Positions 1-9,686 are shown, counted from the first letter of the stretch. The stretch: 64,000 nt of DNA from JALYNX01 sp963749415 (GCA_963749415.1 CAVVMG010000001.1:806001-870000), one strand, 5' to 3'. The notes: generated by a model not told the origin, from the letters alone. A program made the numbers and translations.

Positions 1-88
1 CGTGACCATCTCGTTGCCGGACGGGACCAGCGCCGAGATCCGGGATGTCGTCGCCGATCAGCATCTCCGCTGGCCAGAGGGCTGCTGA
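1..88 (+). CDS. 3' end of an unidentified gene (cut by the window edge)
   Basis: A reading frame open from base 2 ends at TGA 86-88 and gives 28 residues ending HLRWPEGC. It is too short to assign to a family. Its stop lies 49 nt before the start I chose for the aminotransferase, so it is compatible with a preceding same-strand gene and argues against starting the aminotransferase at base 45, which would overlap it. Confidence 0.35.
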   Translation, partial: VTISLPDGTSAEIRDVVADQHLRWPEGC

Positions 89-124
89 CCCCGAGACCCC
101 GGTTCCCAACCATCCCCCTTTGGT

Positions 125-130
125 TAGCAT
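125..130 (+). promoter_or_regulatory. -10 element TAGCAT of a probable leaderless promoter
   Basis: TAGCAT ends 7 nt before ATG 138, the spacing at which transcription would begin at the start codon. The same TANNNT-to-start geometry recurs across the window. Confidence 0.5.
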
Positions 131-137
131 CCCCGCC

Positions 138-1415
138 ATGACCGACCTGGTGAGCCGTCACAACGATGTCATCGCTCCGGTGATCGCATTCGATACCGAC
201 ATCCATGCGGTCAAGGCCGAAGGGATCTGGATCACCGACATCGAAGGCCGCCGCTGGGCCGATTTCGCTTGTGGGACCGCAGTCACCAACCTCGGCCACA
301 ACCACCCGGCTGTGGTCGCCGCGGCCCATGCCCAGATCGACAAGCAGATGCACTCAGGCTGCATCGTCCGCTACGACTCGATCGTCGAAGCCGCCGAGCG
401 ATTGCGGTCGATCACCCCACCCGCCATCGAGAAGTTCGCTTTTGCCAACTCGGGGGCTGAGGCAGTCGAGGCATCGGTGAAGCTGGCCAAGTACACGACC
501 GGCCGCCAGGGGGTGGTGGTCTTTCGAGGCGCCTTCCATGGCCGGACCATGGGCTCGGTGAGCTACACCACGTCCAACGCCAAATACCGGGACGGGTATC
601 ACCCGGTCCTGGGCTCAGTGTTCGTAGCGCCCTTTCCCCATCCCTATCGCTGGGGGATGACCGAGGACGAAGCCACCGCCCACTCACTCACCGAGTTGCG
701 CCTGATGTTCAAGCACGTGGTGACCCCGAAGAACATCGCCTGCTTCCTGGTGGAGCCGGTCCAGGGCGAGGGCGGCTACTACCCGGCACCGGCGGCATTT
801 CTCGACGCACTGCGGGGCCTCGCCGACGAGCACGGGATCAAGCTGGTCTACGACGAGGTGCAAACCGGGTTCGGGCGCACTGCAGAATGGTTCGCCACCG
901 ATCACTACGACGCCAAGCCGGACGTGCTCGCCATGGGAAAGGGACTTGCCAACGGCCTACCAATCTCGGCCTACGGCGCCTCGCGGGAGATAATCGATGC
1001 CTGGCCCCGCGGCTCCCACGGCACTACTTTCGGCGGCAACCCGGTGTCGACCGCGGCGGCGGTAGCCGTGATCGACACCATGGATGGCTTGCTCCCCCAC
1101 GCGCGGGAGTTGTCGAAGCGATCATTCGAGCGATTCAATGAGCTCGCCGAACGGCACCCCACGATCGGTGATGTCAGGGGCCTGGGGCTGATGATCGGAG
1201 CCGAGCTGGTCACCGACCGTGATAGCCGCGAGCCTGCTCCAGAAGCGTTCGAGCACGTCGAGAAGCACGCCTACGACCGCGAGCTGATCATCATCAACTG
1301 CGGGCCTGATCGGAATGTGCTCCGTTTCATCCCACCTCTGGTGGCCACCCGAGAAGAGCTGGACTGGTCGATCGACCTGATCGACGAAGGGCTGACCAGC
1401 TGGGAGAGCCGGTAG
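138..1415 (+). CDS. PLP-dependent class III aminotransferase (GabT/ArgD-like)
   Basis: A 425-residue cytoplasmic fold-type I aminotransferase, probably transferring an omega-amino group (4-aminobutyrate or a related diamine or beta-amino acid) to 2-oxoglutarate or pyruvate. Visible family signatures are GAFHGRTMGS, the acidic PLP-contact VYDEVQTGFGRT, and the Schiff-base lysine K268 in MGKGLANGLP, followed by GTTFGGNPVS. An earlier in-frame ATG at 45 is rejected: it adds 31 low-complexity residues and overlaps the preceding frame, while ATG 138 has TAGCAT 7 nt upstream. The exact substrate cannot be told from sequence; no neighbouring succinate-semialdehyde dehydrogenase supports GABA specifically. 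Confidence 0.9.
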   Translation: MTDLVSRHNDVIAPVIAFDTDIHAVKAEGIWITDIEGRRWADFACGTAVTNLGHNHPAVVAAAHAQIDKQMHSGCIVRYDSIVEAAERLRSITPPAIEKFAFANSGAEAVEASVKLAKYTTGRQGVVVFRGAFHGRTMGSVSYTTSNAKYRDGYHPVLGSVFVAPFPHPYRWGMTEDEATAHSLTELRLMFKHVVTPKNIACFLVEPVQGEGGYYPAPAAFLDALRGLADEHGIKLVYDEVQTGFGRTAEWFATDHYDAKPDVLAMGKGLANGLPISAYGASREIIDAWPRGSHGTTFGGNPVSTAAAVAVIDTMDGLLPHARELSKRSFERFNELAERHPTIGDVRGLGLMIGAELVTDRDSREPAPEAFEHVEKHAYDRELIIINCGPDRNVLRFIPPLVATREELDWSIDLIDEGLTSWESR

Positions 1416-1418
1416 GCG

Positions 1419-3107
1419 CTAGACCGACTTCGATCTGACCGCTGCGATCGCCTGATCGATAGACGGATAGACGGCGGGGCCTGTCCCACGCTCGTCCGAC
1501 GGCAACAAATCGCGAACCTGTCCGATGTCGTGGGCCAGAACCAGGTCGACCTCTCGTTCTCGGAGCTCGTCGGTGACCTCGATGAGCATTTGCACCGCGG
1601 TGACGTCGATCGCCGGAATGGTCTCGGCGTCGATGATCACCGCCTTCGTCCCGGCGTCCGCCGCCGCGGCACGCACTCGTGCCCGCACAGAGTCCGCATT
1701 GGCGAAAAAGAGCCCGCTCTCCACGCGCAGCACAACGATGCCTTGCGGCGGCACCGCCTCCGGTCGCCGCTCGACATCGACGTAGACATCGGTGCCCGGG
1801 ACCACTCCGAGCTGAGCGACATGAGGTCTGGACGCCCGGTAGACGATGAGCAGGATGGACACGATGATCCCGATGAACAGCCCGGGCAGAGTGTCGAAGA
1901 TGAGGACACCGAGTAAGGCGGCGAGGGCGGCAATGAAGTCGGGACGGGCCGCCGCTCCGTAGATCTCGCCCAGATGCTCGGTGTATGCCCGATACAAGTC
2001 CCTGAGGGATTCGAGGTCGACCAATTCGACAAGGGCAGCAATGACAATCGCGGCAAGCGTGGCTTCGGGAAGTTCGGCAAACAACTCGGTGAGGAAGAGC
2101 AGAGTGATGATCGTGAGCACGGCGACAACGAGGCCGGAGACCTGGCTCCTCGCCCCCGACGACACGTTGACTGCGGTCTTGGACAGGCTGCCATTGACCA
2201 CCATCCCCGAGGACAGGCCGGAGGCGAGATTGGCTGCTCCGAGCCCGATCAGCTCGCGGTCGGGGTCGATGTCGTAGTGATTTCGAGTCGCGTACGTCTT
2301 GGCCGCCCCCAGGCCCTCGGTGAAGCCGACCAGCATCACGCCGATGGCGGCAGGGGCGATCCCCAGGTAGTCGGAGAACGAGCCCTCGGGTAGGCCAAAG
2401 TCGGGGAGGCCCGAGTCGATCTCACCGACGATGGCAACCCCGCGCTCGCCCAGATCGAAGAGGGCAACCGCGACGATCCCGAATGCGACCGCCACCAGCG
2501 ACCCCGGGACCCAAGGCAGATAGTTGCGGAATCCGAAAACTATGGCCAGGGAGACCACACCGACGATCAGCGTCAAACCGTCGGTCTCCCCGAGCCCACT
2601 CATCCACCCCCACAGCTCCTCGAAGAAGTTGCCGTCGACTCCCGCGATCCCGAACAGCTTGGGAAGCTGGCCCACGATGATGGTCAGGGCGAGCCCGATG
2701 ATGAAGCCCTTGAGCACCGGCTCCGAGATGAAGTTGGCGACGAACCCGAGCCGGAATACCCCGGCGAGCAGGGCCATCACCCCCACCACCAACGCCAGGA
2801 TCACCGTGAAGGCGAGAAACTGTTCGGGGGTGGTGGCGAGATCGGCGACCGCCGCCGCCGACAAGGCTGCAGTCGCCGCCATCGGTCCGGTGACCAGGTG
2901 CTTGGAACTCCCGAAGGCGGCGTAGAGGACCAAGGCACCAGGCGCGGCGTAGAGGCCGATCACGGGTGAAACCCCGGCGATAGTGGCGTAGGCCAGGGCT
3001 TCGGGAACCAGGACTGCCCACACCGTGAGCCCAGCGATCAGGTCATCGTTGAGCCACTCACGGCGATAGGCCCGTAACGAGGCGAACAGGTTGTTTCCCC
3101 CCGTCAA
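1419..3107 (-). CDS. SulP-family anion permease with STAS domain (first of a tandem pair)
   Basis: A 562-residue inner-membrane transporter of the SLC26/SulP family: cytoplasmic N-terminus, sulfate-transporter signature near residues 30-75 (VLVPEALAYATIAG, PVIGLYAAPG), about a dozen membrane segments, then a cytoplasmic STAS domain from about residue 430 (VESGLFFANADSVR, AIDVTAVQML). Likely substrates are sulfate, bicarbonate or another small anion; sequence does not decide. The start is TTG directly after a full Shine-Dalgarno (AGGAGGTGA), which is unusually close (3 nt). A TAGGTT -10-like element lies upstream of that site, so the gene may have its own promoter besides read-through from the SulP paralogue behind it. 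Confidence 0.92.
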   Translation of the reverse strand: MTGGNNLFASLRAYRREWLNDDLIAGLTVWAVLVPEALAYATIAGVSPVIGLYAAPGALVLYAAFGSSKHLVTGPMAATAALSAAAVADLATTPEQFLAFTVILALVVGVMALLAGVFRLGFVANFISEPVLKGFIIGLALTIIVGQLPKLFGIAGVDGNFFEELWGWMSGLGETDGLTLIVGVVSLAIVFGFRNYLPWVPGSLVAVAFGIVAVALFDLGERGVAIVGEIDSGLPDFGLPEGSFSDYLGIAPAAIGVMLVGFTEGLGAAKTYATRNHYDIDPDRELIGLGAANLASGLSSGMVVNGSLSKTAVNVSSGARSQVSGLVVAVLTIITLLFLTELFAELPEATLAAIVIAALVELVDLESLRDLYRAYTEHLGEIYGAAARPDFIAALAALLGVLIFDTLPGLFIGIIVSILLIVYRASRPHVAQLGVVPGTDVYVDVERRPEAVPPQGIVVLRVESGLFFANADSVRARVRAAAADAGTKAVIIDAETIPAIDVTAVQMLIEVTDELREREVDLVLAHDIGQVRDLLPSDERGTGPAVYPSIDQAIAAVRSKSV

Positions 3108-3187
3108 TCACCTCCTGGACTACCGATCCGAACCTATCAGCGTCCGCGGGAGGTTTGGCGAGGCCCACGCGACTCGGCCAACGCCGG

Positions 3188-4885
3188 TCAACCGGGGCGG
3201 TTCGACGACTCGAAAGCGGCCACCGCCGCGGCCACCGTGTCGTGGATCCTGCCCGACCCCGACCAGTGCTCCCACATCTCGGTGCGCCTCGCCTTTTCCG
3301 CCGCCCGGGTCGGGATACTGGCCACCCACATCTCGGACCCGATTCGCTGCAGCATGGAATCGGTTTCGAGCATCACGTCGAGCACCGTCACTGAGGTGTC
3401 GGCGGTCCCGCCGACATCCAAGAGCACGACGCGAGGCGGCGGATCCATCGACGAGGCCTGCTCGAGAATGCGCTTTTGGACCCCGCGAACGTTGAGGGTG
3501 TAGAGCCCACCCTCGATCCGAAGAATGAGCATGCCGGGGACCGCTTCGTCACCATCCCGCGCCGGTAGGAGCTCACGGCTGGTCGGGGACCGCTTCAGTT
3601 CCAATACCACCGGGTGGTTCAGAGCGCGCAACACGAAGTAGATGGTGAGGAAGACCCCAACCAGGACCCCGATCAGGAGATTGAAGGCGAGTGCGAACAA
3701 GGCGGTGGTGGCCGCCAACCAGAATTCGATGGGGTCGATCGTCCCCAGCCGGCGCATCTCGTCGAACTTGATCAGGCCGAGGACCGCCACCACCACGATT
3801 GCTCCCAAAGTCGCCTCGGGAATGTCGCTGAGCCCCGGCGCCAGGAACAGGGCAACGGCCACCGCAAGGAACACGGTCACCAATTCGCTGATCTGGGTCC
3901 GGGCGCCGGCATTGGTGTTGACCTGGGTCTGAGAGAACCCGCCGGCGGGAGGAACGGTCTGAAAGAAGGAGCCGACGATGGTTGCCACTCCCGTTGCGAT
4001 GTACTCCTGGTCGTTGTCGATGGGCGGGTCGTCGGGCTGTCGGGCGATTCGGCCCGCGGTGACGGTCTCGAAATAGGACATCAAGGCAATTGCCAGGGCG
4101 AATGGGAGCAGTGCCTCCAGATGCTGGAATGGAGGGATCGCCGGTGCCGGGAGCCCGGTCGGTACCTCGGGGATGGTGGCCACCCCGCGGTCGGTCACCC
4201 CGCTGAAGACCACCAGACCGATGCCAACTGCGAGAGCGATCAAGGGCCCGGGGACCTTCGGCTTCCAGGCCCGGAGAACCAGGAGGAAGGCGATGGTGAT
4301 CCCGCCGATCAGGGCGGTGGCGAGATTCGCCTCAGGGAGTTGTTCGATCGCGTGCCACACGTCACCGAAGAAGTCGCCTTCGGTCGAAGGGATCCCGAGC
4401 AGCTTTGGCAACTGGTCGGCGATGATGGTCAACCCAACAGCCACTTTGAGCCCGGCCAGGGTGGCCTCGGAGACGGCCTCCAGCATCCAGCCCAGGCGGA
4501 TCAGCCGAAAGACGATGAGCAGCACCCCGACCATCAGGGTCAAGGTGGTGGCGGTTCCCACCAGATCGGTCGAGCTCGGTGCGGCGGCCGTGATCGCGAG
4601 CCCGGTAAGAGCAACGATCGTCGAGGTGGTGCTGAAGGAGAGCCGACGCGCGGTCCCCAGCAGGGCGTAGGCCAGCATCGGAAAGATGCAGGTGTAGAGC
4701 CCGACCTCCACGGGAAGCCCGGCGACGGTGGCATACCCCATGGCCTGCGGTATGACTACCGCCGCGGCGGTGGCTCCAGCCAGCAGGTCGGCGCCGAGCC
4801 AGCCCCGGTCGTAGGCGCGGAGCCAGCCCAAAGCGGGGACGAAACGGGCGAGTCCGGTTTCCTCCGGCGCCTGTTGGATTGTCAC
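3188..4885 (-). CDS. SulP-family anion permease with STAS domain (second of the pair)
   Basis: A 565-residue SulP transporter, paralogous to the gene immediately downstream but clearly diverged. It shows the same architecture: signature at about residues 35-75 (AAAVVIPQAMGYATVAGLP), hydrophobic membrane core, and a C-terminal STAS domain (ILRIEGGLYTLNVRG, LDVGGTADTS). The start GTG lies 5 nt after the TGA of the upstream HAD gene, so the two are probably co-transcribed. Two adjacent but dissimilar SulP genes suggest different substrates or affinities rather than recent duplication. Confidence 0.92.
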   Translation of the reverse strand: MTIQQAPEETGLARFVPALGWLRAYDRGWLGADLLAGATAAAVVIPQAMGYATVAGLPVEVGLYTCIFPMLAYALLGTARRLSFSTTSTIVALTGLAITAAAPSSTDLVGTATTLTLMVGVLLIVFRLIRLGWMLEAVSEATLAGLKVAVGLTIIADQLPKLLGIPSTEGDFFGDVWHAIEQLPEANLATALIGGITIAFLLVLRAWKPKVPGPLIALAVGIGLVVFSGVTDRGVATIPEVPTGLPAPAIPPFQHLEALLPFALAIALMSYFETVTAGRIARQPDDPPIDNDQEYIATGVATIVGSFFQTVPPAGGFSQTQVNTNAGARTQISELVTVFLAVAVALFLAPGLSDIPEATLGAIVVVAVLGLIKFDEMRRLGTIDPIEFWLAATTALFALAFNLLIGVLVGVFLTIYFVLRALNHPVVLELKRSPTSRELLPARDGDEAVPGMLILRIEGGLYTLNVRGVQKRILEQASSMDPPPRVVLLDVGGTADTSVTVLDVMLETDSMLQRIGSEMWVASIPTRAAEKARRTEMWEHWSGSGRIHDTVAAAVAAFESSNRPG

Positions 4886-4889
4886 GCTC

Positions 4890-5840
4890 TCAAGCTACGG
4901 GGGACTGCTCGGCGAACACCGTCGCCCAATCATCCTTCATGCTGATGACGGTCCAGCCCTTCTCGGCAGCCCGGGCCAGGGCATCCTCGGCACCGGCGGT
5001 GTAGTCGAACTCCCGCTCTGCGTCGTCGTGGAGAACGAGGAGCCGGAGGCTGGGTCGGTCGGGGCTGTTGGCGAAGCGCATCATCGGGATGTCGCCATTC
5101 GAATTCCCTCCGGCCACAACCGGTCGCCGCCCGATCCGGCTCCAGATGCGAACCGGCTTTTCCGGCCCGTCGTCGAAGAACTCCATCTCCGACTTGTAGA
5201 GGACATCGGTGCCCTCTTCGCCCTCCCGGTACTCGAGAGCAAGCGAGCTGCCCACGATTCGCTCCGGAGGTATCCCGTAGATGTGGCTGGCGATCGGCCG
5301 CATGAAATCACGATCCCCACCGGATGCGATGTAGGTGGTGAAACCATTCGCCTCCAGGTAGCGCAGCAACTCGACCATCGGCTTGTACCCGCAGTCGCGA
5401 TAGGGCCGCCCCAGGGTCGGATGATTGGCTGTCTCGAAGAAGTCGCTGACCTTCTTGCTGTACTCGCTGATACTCGCCGCCTCGAAGGCTTTCGACATCG
5501 CTCCCATGAGTGCTTTCAAATCGCTGTCGTCACCCTGGTAGTGCTTGACCATGGCAGCCCCGAACCACTGGAAGTCCTTTTCGTAGGCGGCCTTCCACGG
5601 CTGTTGGCCCTGCAACGACGCGTCCTGCGCCGCCATCTCCCCGAACCGGCGGATGGTGAAGTCGAGTTGGATCGGCATTGGTTTCTCCGACCACAGGGTC
5701 CCGTCGTTGTCGAATACCGCGACCCGTTCCTCGGGTGGGAGGAACCAATCGGTATCGGGATCGGTGACCATCTCCACGAACTGGACGATGGCGGCCCGGG
5801 TGGGGGTGTCGTTCCAGGAGGTCAGTGCTGCTTCAGTCAT
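4890..5840 (-). CDS. HAD-superfamily hydrolase (phosphoserine-phosphatase-like)
   Basis: A 316-residue HAD phosphohydrolase. Motif I with the nucleophile is FDNDGTLW (about residue 44), motif II is YIASGGDRDF, and the distal acidic motif is VVAGGNSNGDIPMM. The long insertion between motifs I and II is typical of C1-cap HAD enzymes. I see no convincing signal peptide, so it is probably cytoplasmic. ATG 5840 follows GGAAGAA. Close linkage to two SulP genes suggests a role connected with the transported anion or its organic ester, but that is inference. Confidence 0.85.
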   Translation of the reverse strand: MTEAALTSWNDTPTRAAIVQFVEMVTDPDTDWFLPPEERVAVFDNDGTLWSEKPMPIQLDFTIRRFGEMAAQDASLQGQQPWKAAYEKDFQWFGAAMVKHYQGDDSDLKALMGAMSKAFEAASISEYSKKVSDFFETANHPTLGRPYRDCGYKPMVELLRYLEANGFTTYIASGGDRDFMRPIASHIYGIPPERIVGSSLALEYREGEEGTDVLYKSEMEFFDDGPEKPVRIWSRIGRRPVVAGGNSNGDIPMMRFANSPDRPSLRLLVLHDDAEREFDYTAGAEDALARAAEKGWTVISMKDDWATVFAEQSPVA

Positions 5841-5889
5841 TTCAGTTCTTCCGGATGACGAGCGTTCCGCATTGCCATTGCCGCATCCT

Positions 5890-6567
5890 TCAATTCAGAA
5901 CGACTTGGAGACCACCACCCAGGATCTTGGCCCCGATGACCACGAAGAGGACCGACATGATCGCCGTGTTGTTGACGGCCAACCAGTGCCGGAGGTCGGA
6001 AAGGGTTTCGGCCGCTGTGTCTCCACCGAGGAAGTAGATCCCGATCGGGATCGCCAGCCCCAGGGTCCCGATCAGGACGAACACCGCCAGCGTGATATAG
6101 GAATCGGTGGTCGAGAGCCCGGCCGAGGCGATCGTCGTCGCCGCCGCCAACGTGAGGGTCAGGTTCTTGGGGTTGATCGCGGCGAGGAGAAACCCGATCG
6201 CCAGAGATTTGCCTGCGGTGAACTGGTCCATGGCCCCCATCCACTTCGGCATCGGTGGCTCAACACCGCCGCGGGGTCGCTTGGCGAACATGCGGATCCC
6301 GGCGATGACCGCGAACGCACCGAGAAGCACGAACAACCAACCCACCCAAGTCGCCGGGCCGGAGTCGGTGCTGGCGCCGGCGGGGTCGGCGACCAGGAGG
6401 ACGATGACCCCGACCAGGCCCAGGCCCACCAACCAGCCGAGGAGAAACGAGAGAGCGTTTGTCTTTCCCTTGGCCGAAGCCAGCATCAGGACCACAGCGA
6501 TGATCGGTATCGGGCTGATGGCAACCCCGACTGCCTCGGCGAGCACGTCTCCGATTACTGCGCCCAA
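5890..6567 (-). CDS. GAP-family (Sap-like) polytopic membrane protein
   Basis: About 225 residues with six hydrophobic segments (for example PIPIIAVVLMLASAKG, ALSFLLGWLVGLGLVGVIV, GFLLAAINPKNLTLTLAA). This matches the GAP/Sap family, whose mycobacterial member takes part in sulfolipid or glycopeptidolipid export; LysE-like transporters are similar. I place the start at TTG 6567 because AAGGGGAA precedes it and the conserved hydrophobic N-terminus begins there; the longer open frame upstream is low-complexity. A TATAGGTTT box further upstream probably provides the promoter, back to back with the next plus-strand gene. It heads the HAD-SulP-SulP cluster. Confidence 0.75.
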   Translation of the reverse strand: MGAVIGDVLAEAVGVAISPIPIIAVVLMLASAKGKTNALSFLLGWLVGLGLVGVIVLLVADPAGASTDSGPATWVGWLFVLLGAFAVIAGIRMFAKRPRGGVEPPMPKWMGAMDQFTAGKSLAIGFLLAAINPKNLTLTLAAATTIASAGLSTTDSYITLAVFVLIGTLGLAIPIGIYFLGGDTAAETLSDLRHWLAVNNTAIMSVLFVVIGAKILGGGLQVVLN

Positions 6568-6625
6568 TTGGTTCCCCTTCGAGTGAGAAGCGCCAAACCT
6601 ATACCGGGGTGACACACTGGAAGAC

Positions 6626-7455
6626 GTGACCCGAGGACCCACCCTCACCGCGTGCATCCTGTTGGCGGTGCTGGCCGCGGCTTGTGGCCCCGGATCGGCA
6701 ACGACCACTATCAGCTCGACCTCGACCAGCTCCTCTCCGGAATCGCCGACGACCACCGCAACGACGGCCTCCGATCACGACGACATCGATCGCGACAACC
6801 ACGACCTCCCTGCCGGCAGCCACGACGACTGTTCCGCCTTCGACTAGCACTACTCCACCGCCGGCGACGACCACCACCGCCGAATCGGCGCCGGCATTCA
6901 GGTCATCGATCTCGACCGTCACCGCCGACGACCTCCACGCCTCCTGGCGCTCGGGGTGTCCTGTCGATGTCGGCGAGCTCCGTGCCGTCGACGTCTCCCA
7001 CTGGGGCTACGACGGCGAAGTCCGCACCGGGCGGCTGATAGTGGCCGCCAACCTCGCGGAGGAGATGGTGGCGATCATGAGGGATCTGTTCGACGCCCGT
7101 TTCCCAATCGAGCGCATGGAGCCAGTGGACGACTACGGCGGAGACGATGATCGGAGCATGGCGGCCAACAACACCAGTGCCTTCAACTGCAGACAGGTAA
7201 CCGGTGGATCGTCCTGGTCGGAGCACTCCTACGGGCGGGCGATCGACATCAACCCATCTGGTGAACCCCTACGTCCGGGGCTCGACGGTCCTGCCTCCCG
7301 AGGGCTCCCAGTATGCCGATCGAGGCCTCGACGCCCCCGGAATGATCCACGGTGGCGACCAGGTCGTGGAGGCTTTCGCAAATCGGGGCTGGAGATGGGG
7401 CGGTTACTGGGACTCACCCACCGACTACCAGCATTTCTCGACGACAGGACGGTGA
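6626..7455 (+). pseudogene. M15-type D-Ala-D-Ala carboxypeptidase lipoprotein, disrupted by two +1 frameshifts
   Basis: Three frames join into one protein of about 275 residues. It begins with a lipoprotein signal (GTG 6626, lipobox LAAAC), continues with a Ser/Thr/Pro-rich linker, then an M15C peptidase domain. Zinc-ligand motifs are visible: WSEHSYGRAIDINP before the second break and DYQHF at the end, with WRWGG before it. The breaks lie near 6768 and 7256; removing one base at each restores a continuous frame, and the length (830 nt) is exactly two bases over a multiple of three. The product would trim peptidoglycan peptides outside the membrane. Either an assembly artefact or a young pseudogene. 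Confidence 0.7.
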
Positions 7456-7456
7456 T

Positions 7457-8331
7457 ATGAACAGGAACCGAATGCGCGAGATGCAACATCTAAGACGCAT
7501 GGGAAGGAAGACCATTGGACTGCTTGGCGCAGCCACTCTGATCTTGGCCGCATGTGGGACCCCGCAAGACGTGATCGGCCCACCCGACGAACCGGGGACT
7601 CCACTCCTCCGGGTCCAGTGGGAAGGCGGCTTCGTCCCAGTCGAGTGGGCGCTTGGCACTGGGCCCGCCTACCAGTTGCTCTCCGACGGGACCCTTATCT
7701 TCTCTGGGCGTCACCACCTTGCAGTACCCGGGCCCACTCGTGGTCCCCTATCAAAGGTCGACGTCTGAGCCAGGAGCAGGTCGATCAGGGTGCTGGCCCA
7801 GATCGAGGAGATCGGCCTCCCCGAGATGACCGACGAGCGCGACGACACTCAGATGAACAACGTCGCCGATGCCTCCACCTACGTCGTCACCTTTTTCGAC
7901 GCCGAAGGCCAGGAGCACAAGTACTCGGTGTATGCCCTGGGCCTGGAGGCCGGAAGCCTGGGAGCGATGCAACCCAGGCCACCGCCGAGTTGGACACCCT
8001 GCTGATCGAACTTGCCGGGAGTCGGACGGCCCACCGAGTATCAGGCAGAGCAGATCATGGTGTTCGCTGGCCAGTCGATGATGAGCCGGAGCCCGGCTTC
8101 GAGGACGTTCGTCCTTGGCCATTGCCGGACGGCCCCGACGGATGGTCCGGGTTCAGTGGGATCGACTGGAAATGCAGCGTCTACCCGGGCGATAGCCTCG
8201 ACCTGTTCACCGACGCCACCCAGGTGACGCAATGGACGGCGCCGGACGAGGGCGGGGACAATTACACCCTCGTGGTGCGTCAACTACTGCCCGGGGAAGA
8301 CGGGTGCCCAGACGTGGAGGCCGAGCTCTAG
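7457..8331 (+). pseudogene. Uncharacterised lipoprotein with at least five frame disruptions
   Basis: ATG 7457 starts 1 nt after the preceding stop. A signal with lipobox LILAAC is followed by recognisable protein segments that alternate between frames: DGTLIFSG, TTLQYPGPLVVPYQRS, LSQEQVD, VLAQIEEIGLPEMTDE, TQATAELDTLLIEL, PTEYQAEQIMVFAGQSMM and DEPEPGFEDVRPWPLPDG through to the stop at 8331. Together they give a secreted protein of about 290 residues of no family I recognise. Four changes are +1 and two are -1 (or +2). Its stop shares the CTAG at 8328-8331 with the stop of convergent trpB2. Confidence 0.6.
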
Positions 8332-9686
8332 CCGGCCACCACCGGGACCTTTTCCATGGCCGCCGCGATCCGCTCCTCGGGATACTCGTAGTCAACGAGC
8401 GAACCGTCGGCGAACGCCTGATAGGCGGTCATGTCGAAATGGCCGTGCCCGCAGAGGTTGAACAGGATCACCTTCTCTTCGCCACTCTCCCTGGCCTGTT
8501 CCGCCTGGGCGATGGCTGAGGCGATGGCGTGGCTCGGCTCCGGAGCGGGAAGGATCCCCTCGGTGCGGGCGAACTCGATGGCAGCACCGAAGGTCTCCGT
8601 CTGATGTCGGGCCTCGGCCTCGATGACCCCCTCCTCCTTGAGCAACGACACCAGTGGCGCCATCCCGTGATAGCGGAGCCCCCCGGCGTGTATCGGGTCG
8701 GGGACGAAGTCGTGGCCCAGGGTGTACATCTTGACCAGCGGGGCCATCCCCACCGTGTCCCCGAAGTCGAACCGGTAACTGCCCCGGGTCAGGGACGGGG
8801 CCGCGGCCGGCTCTACTGCGATGACGGTCGGATCAATGCTCCCGGCGAGCTTCTCCCGGATGAAGGGAAAGGTCAGGCCCGCGAAGTTGGAGCCTCCGCC
8901 AGCGCAGGCGATGATCACATCCGGGGTCTCGTCGACCAGGGCCATTTGCTTCAAGGCCTCCTCACCGACCACGGTCTGATGCATCAGCACGTGGTTGAGC
9001 ACCGAGCCCAAGGAGTACTTGGTGTCATCGTTGGTGGCCGCCACTTCCACCGCCTCCGAGATGGCGATCCCAAGACTGCCGGTGGTAGCCGGGTCGAGCG
9101 CCAGGATCTGGCGTCCGGCGTTGGTCCGGTCGGACGGAGAGGGGAAGACGCTGCCCCCCCAAGCCTCGATCATCGCCCTTCTATAGGGCTTCTGGTCGTA
9201 GGAGGCGCGCACCATGTACACCTCACACTCGAGACCGAACAAGGCGCAGGCAAAGGCGAGAGCCGAGCCCCACTGCCCCGCCCCGGTCTCGGTCGCGATC
9301 TTCTTCACCCCGGCCTTGGCGTTGTAGTAGGCCTGGGCCACCGCGGTGTTCGGTTTGTGTGATCCGGCCGGGCTGACTCCCTCGTACTTGTAGTAGATCC
9401 GGGCCGGGCCCCCGATCTTCTCCTCCAGCCGGTGCGCCCGGTACAGCGGCGAGGGGCGCCACATGCGATAGATCTCCCGGACTTCTTCGGGGATCTCCAC
9501 GAACCGCTCCTGGCTCACCTCCTGGAGGATGAGGTCCATGGGGAAAAGCGGCGCCAGGTCGTCGGGGCCGACCGGCTCATGGGTGCCCGGGTGGAGCACT
9601 GGTGGCGGGGGCACCGGGAGGTCGGGGACGATGTTGTACCAGTGGGTCGGTAGCTCGGACTCGGGGAGGATGATCTTGGTGCCCAT
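8328..9686 (-). CDS. trpB2: TrpB2-type tryptophan synthase beta-like PLP enzyme
   Basis: A 452-residue fold-type II PLP enzyme. The length, the N-terminal extension (residues 1-75, IILPESELPTHWYNI) and motifs such as RPSPLYRAHRLEEKIG assign it to the TrpB2 branch rather than canonical TrpB. The Schiff-base lysine is K111 in AGSHKPNTA, and the phosphate-binding loop is CAGGGSNFAG. TrpB2 makes tryptophan from indole and serine, or phosphoserine in some archaea, and usually acts without TrpA; no trpA is nearby here. TAACTT lies 6 nt before ATG 9686, indicating a leaderless transcript. Confidence 0.92.
   Translation of the reverse strand: MGTKIILPESELPTHWYNIVPDLPVPPPPVLHPGTHEPVGPDDLAPLFPMDLILQEVSQERFVEIPEEVREIYRMWRPSPLYRAHRLEEKIGGPARIYYKYEGVSPAGSHKPNTAVAQAYYNAKAGVKKIATETGAGQWGSALAFACALFGLECEVYMVRASYDQKPYRRAMIEAWGGSVFPSPSDRTNAGRQILALDPATTGSLGIAISEAVEVAATNDDTKYSLGSVLNHVLMHQTVVGEEALKQMALVDETPDVIIACAGGGSNFAGLTFPFIREKLAGSIDPTVIAVEPAAAPSLTRGSYRFDFGDTVGMAPLVKMYTLGHDFVPDPIHAGGLRYHGMAPLVSLLKEEGVIEAEARHQTETFGAAIEFARTEGILPAPEPSHAIASAIAQAEQARESGEEKVILFNLCGHGHFDMTAYQAFADGSLVDYEYPEERIAAAMEKVPVVAG

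Noticed and set aside
3614..4945. Long plus-strand open frame of 443 codons opposite the second SulP gene
   Set aside because: Composition is Gly/Gln/Asp/His-rich with no domain; it is the antisense shadow of a clear transporter gene.
6626..8331. Toxin-antitoxin or phage defence island
   Set aside because: The fragments join into two lipoproteins; no nuclease, toxin or mobile-element signature is present.
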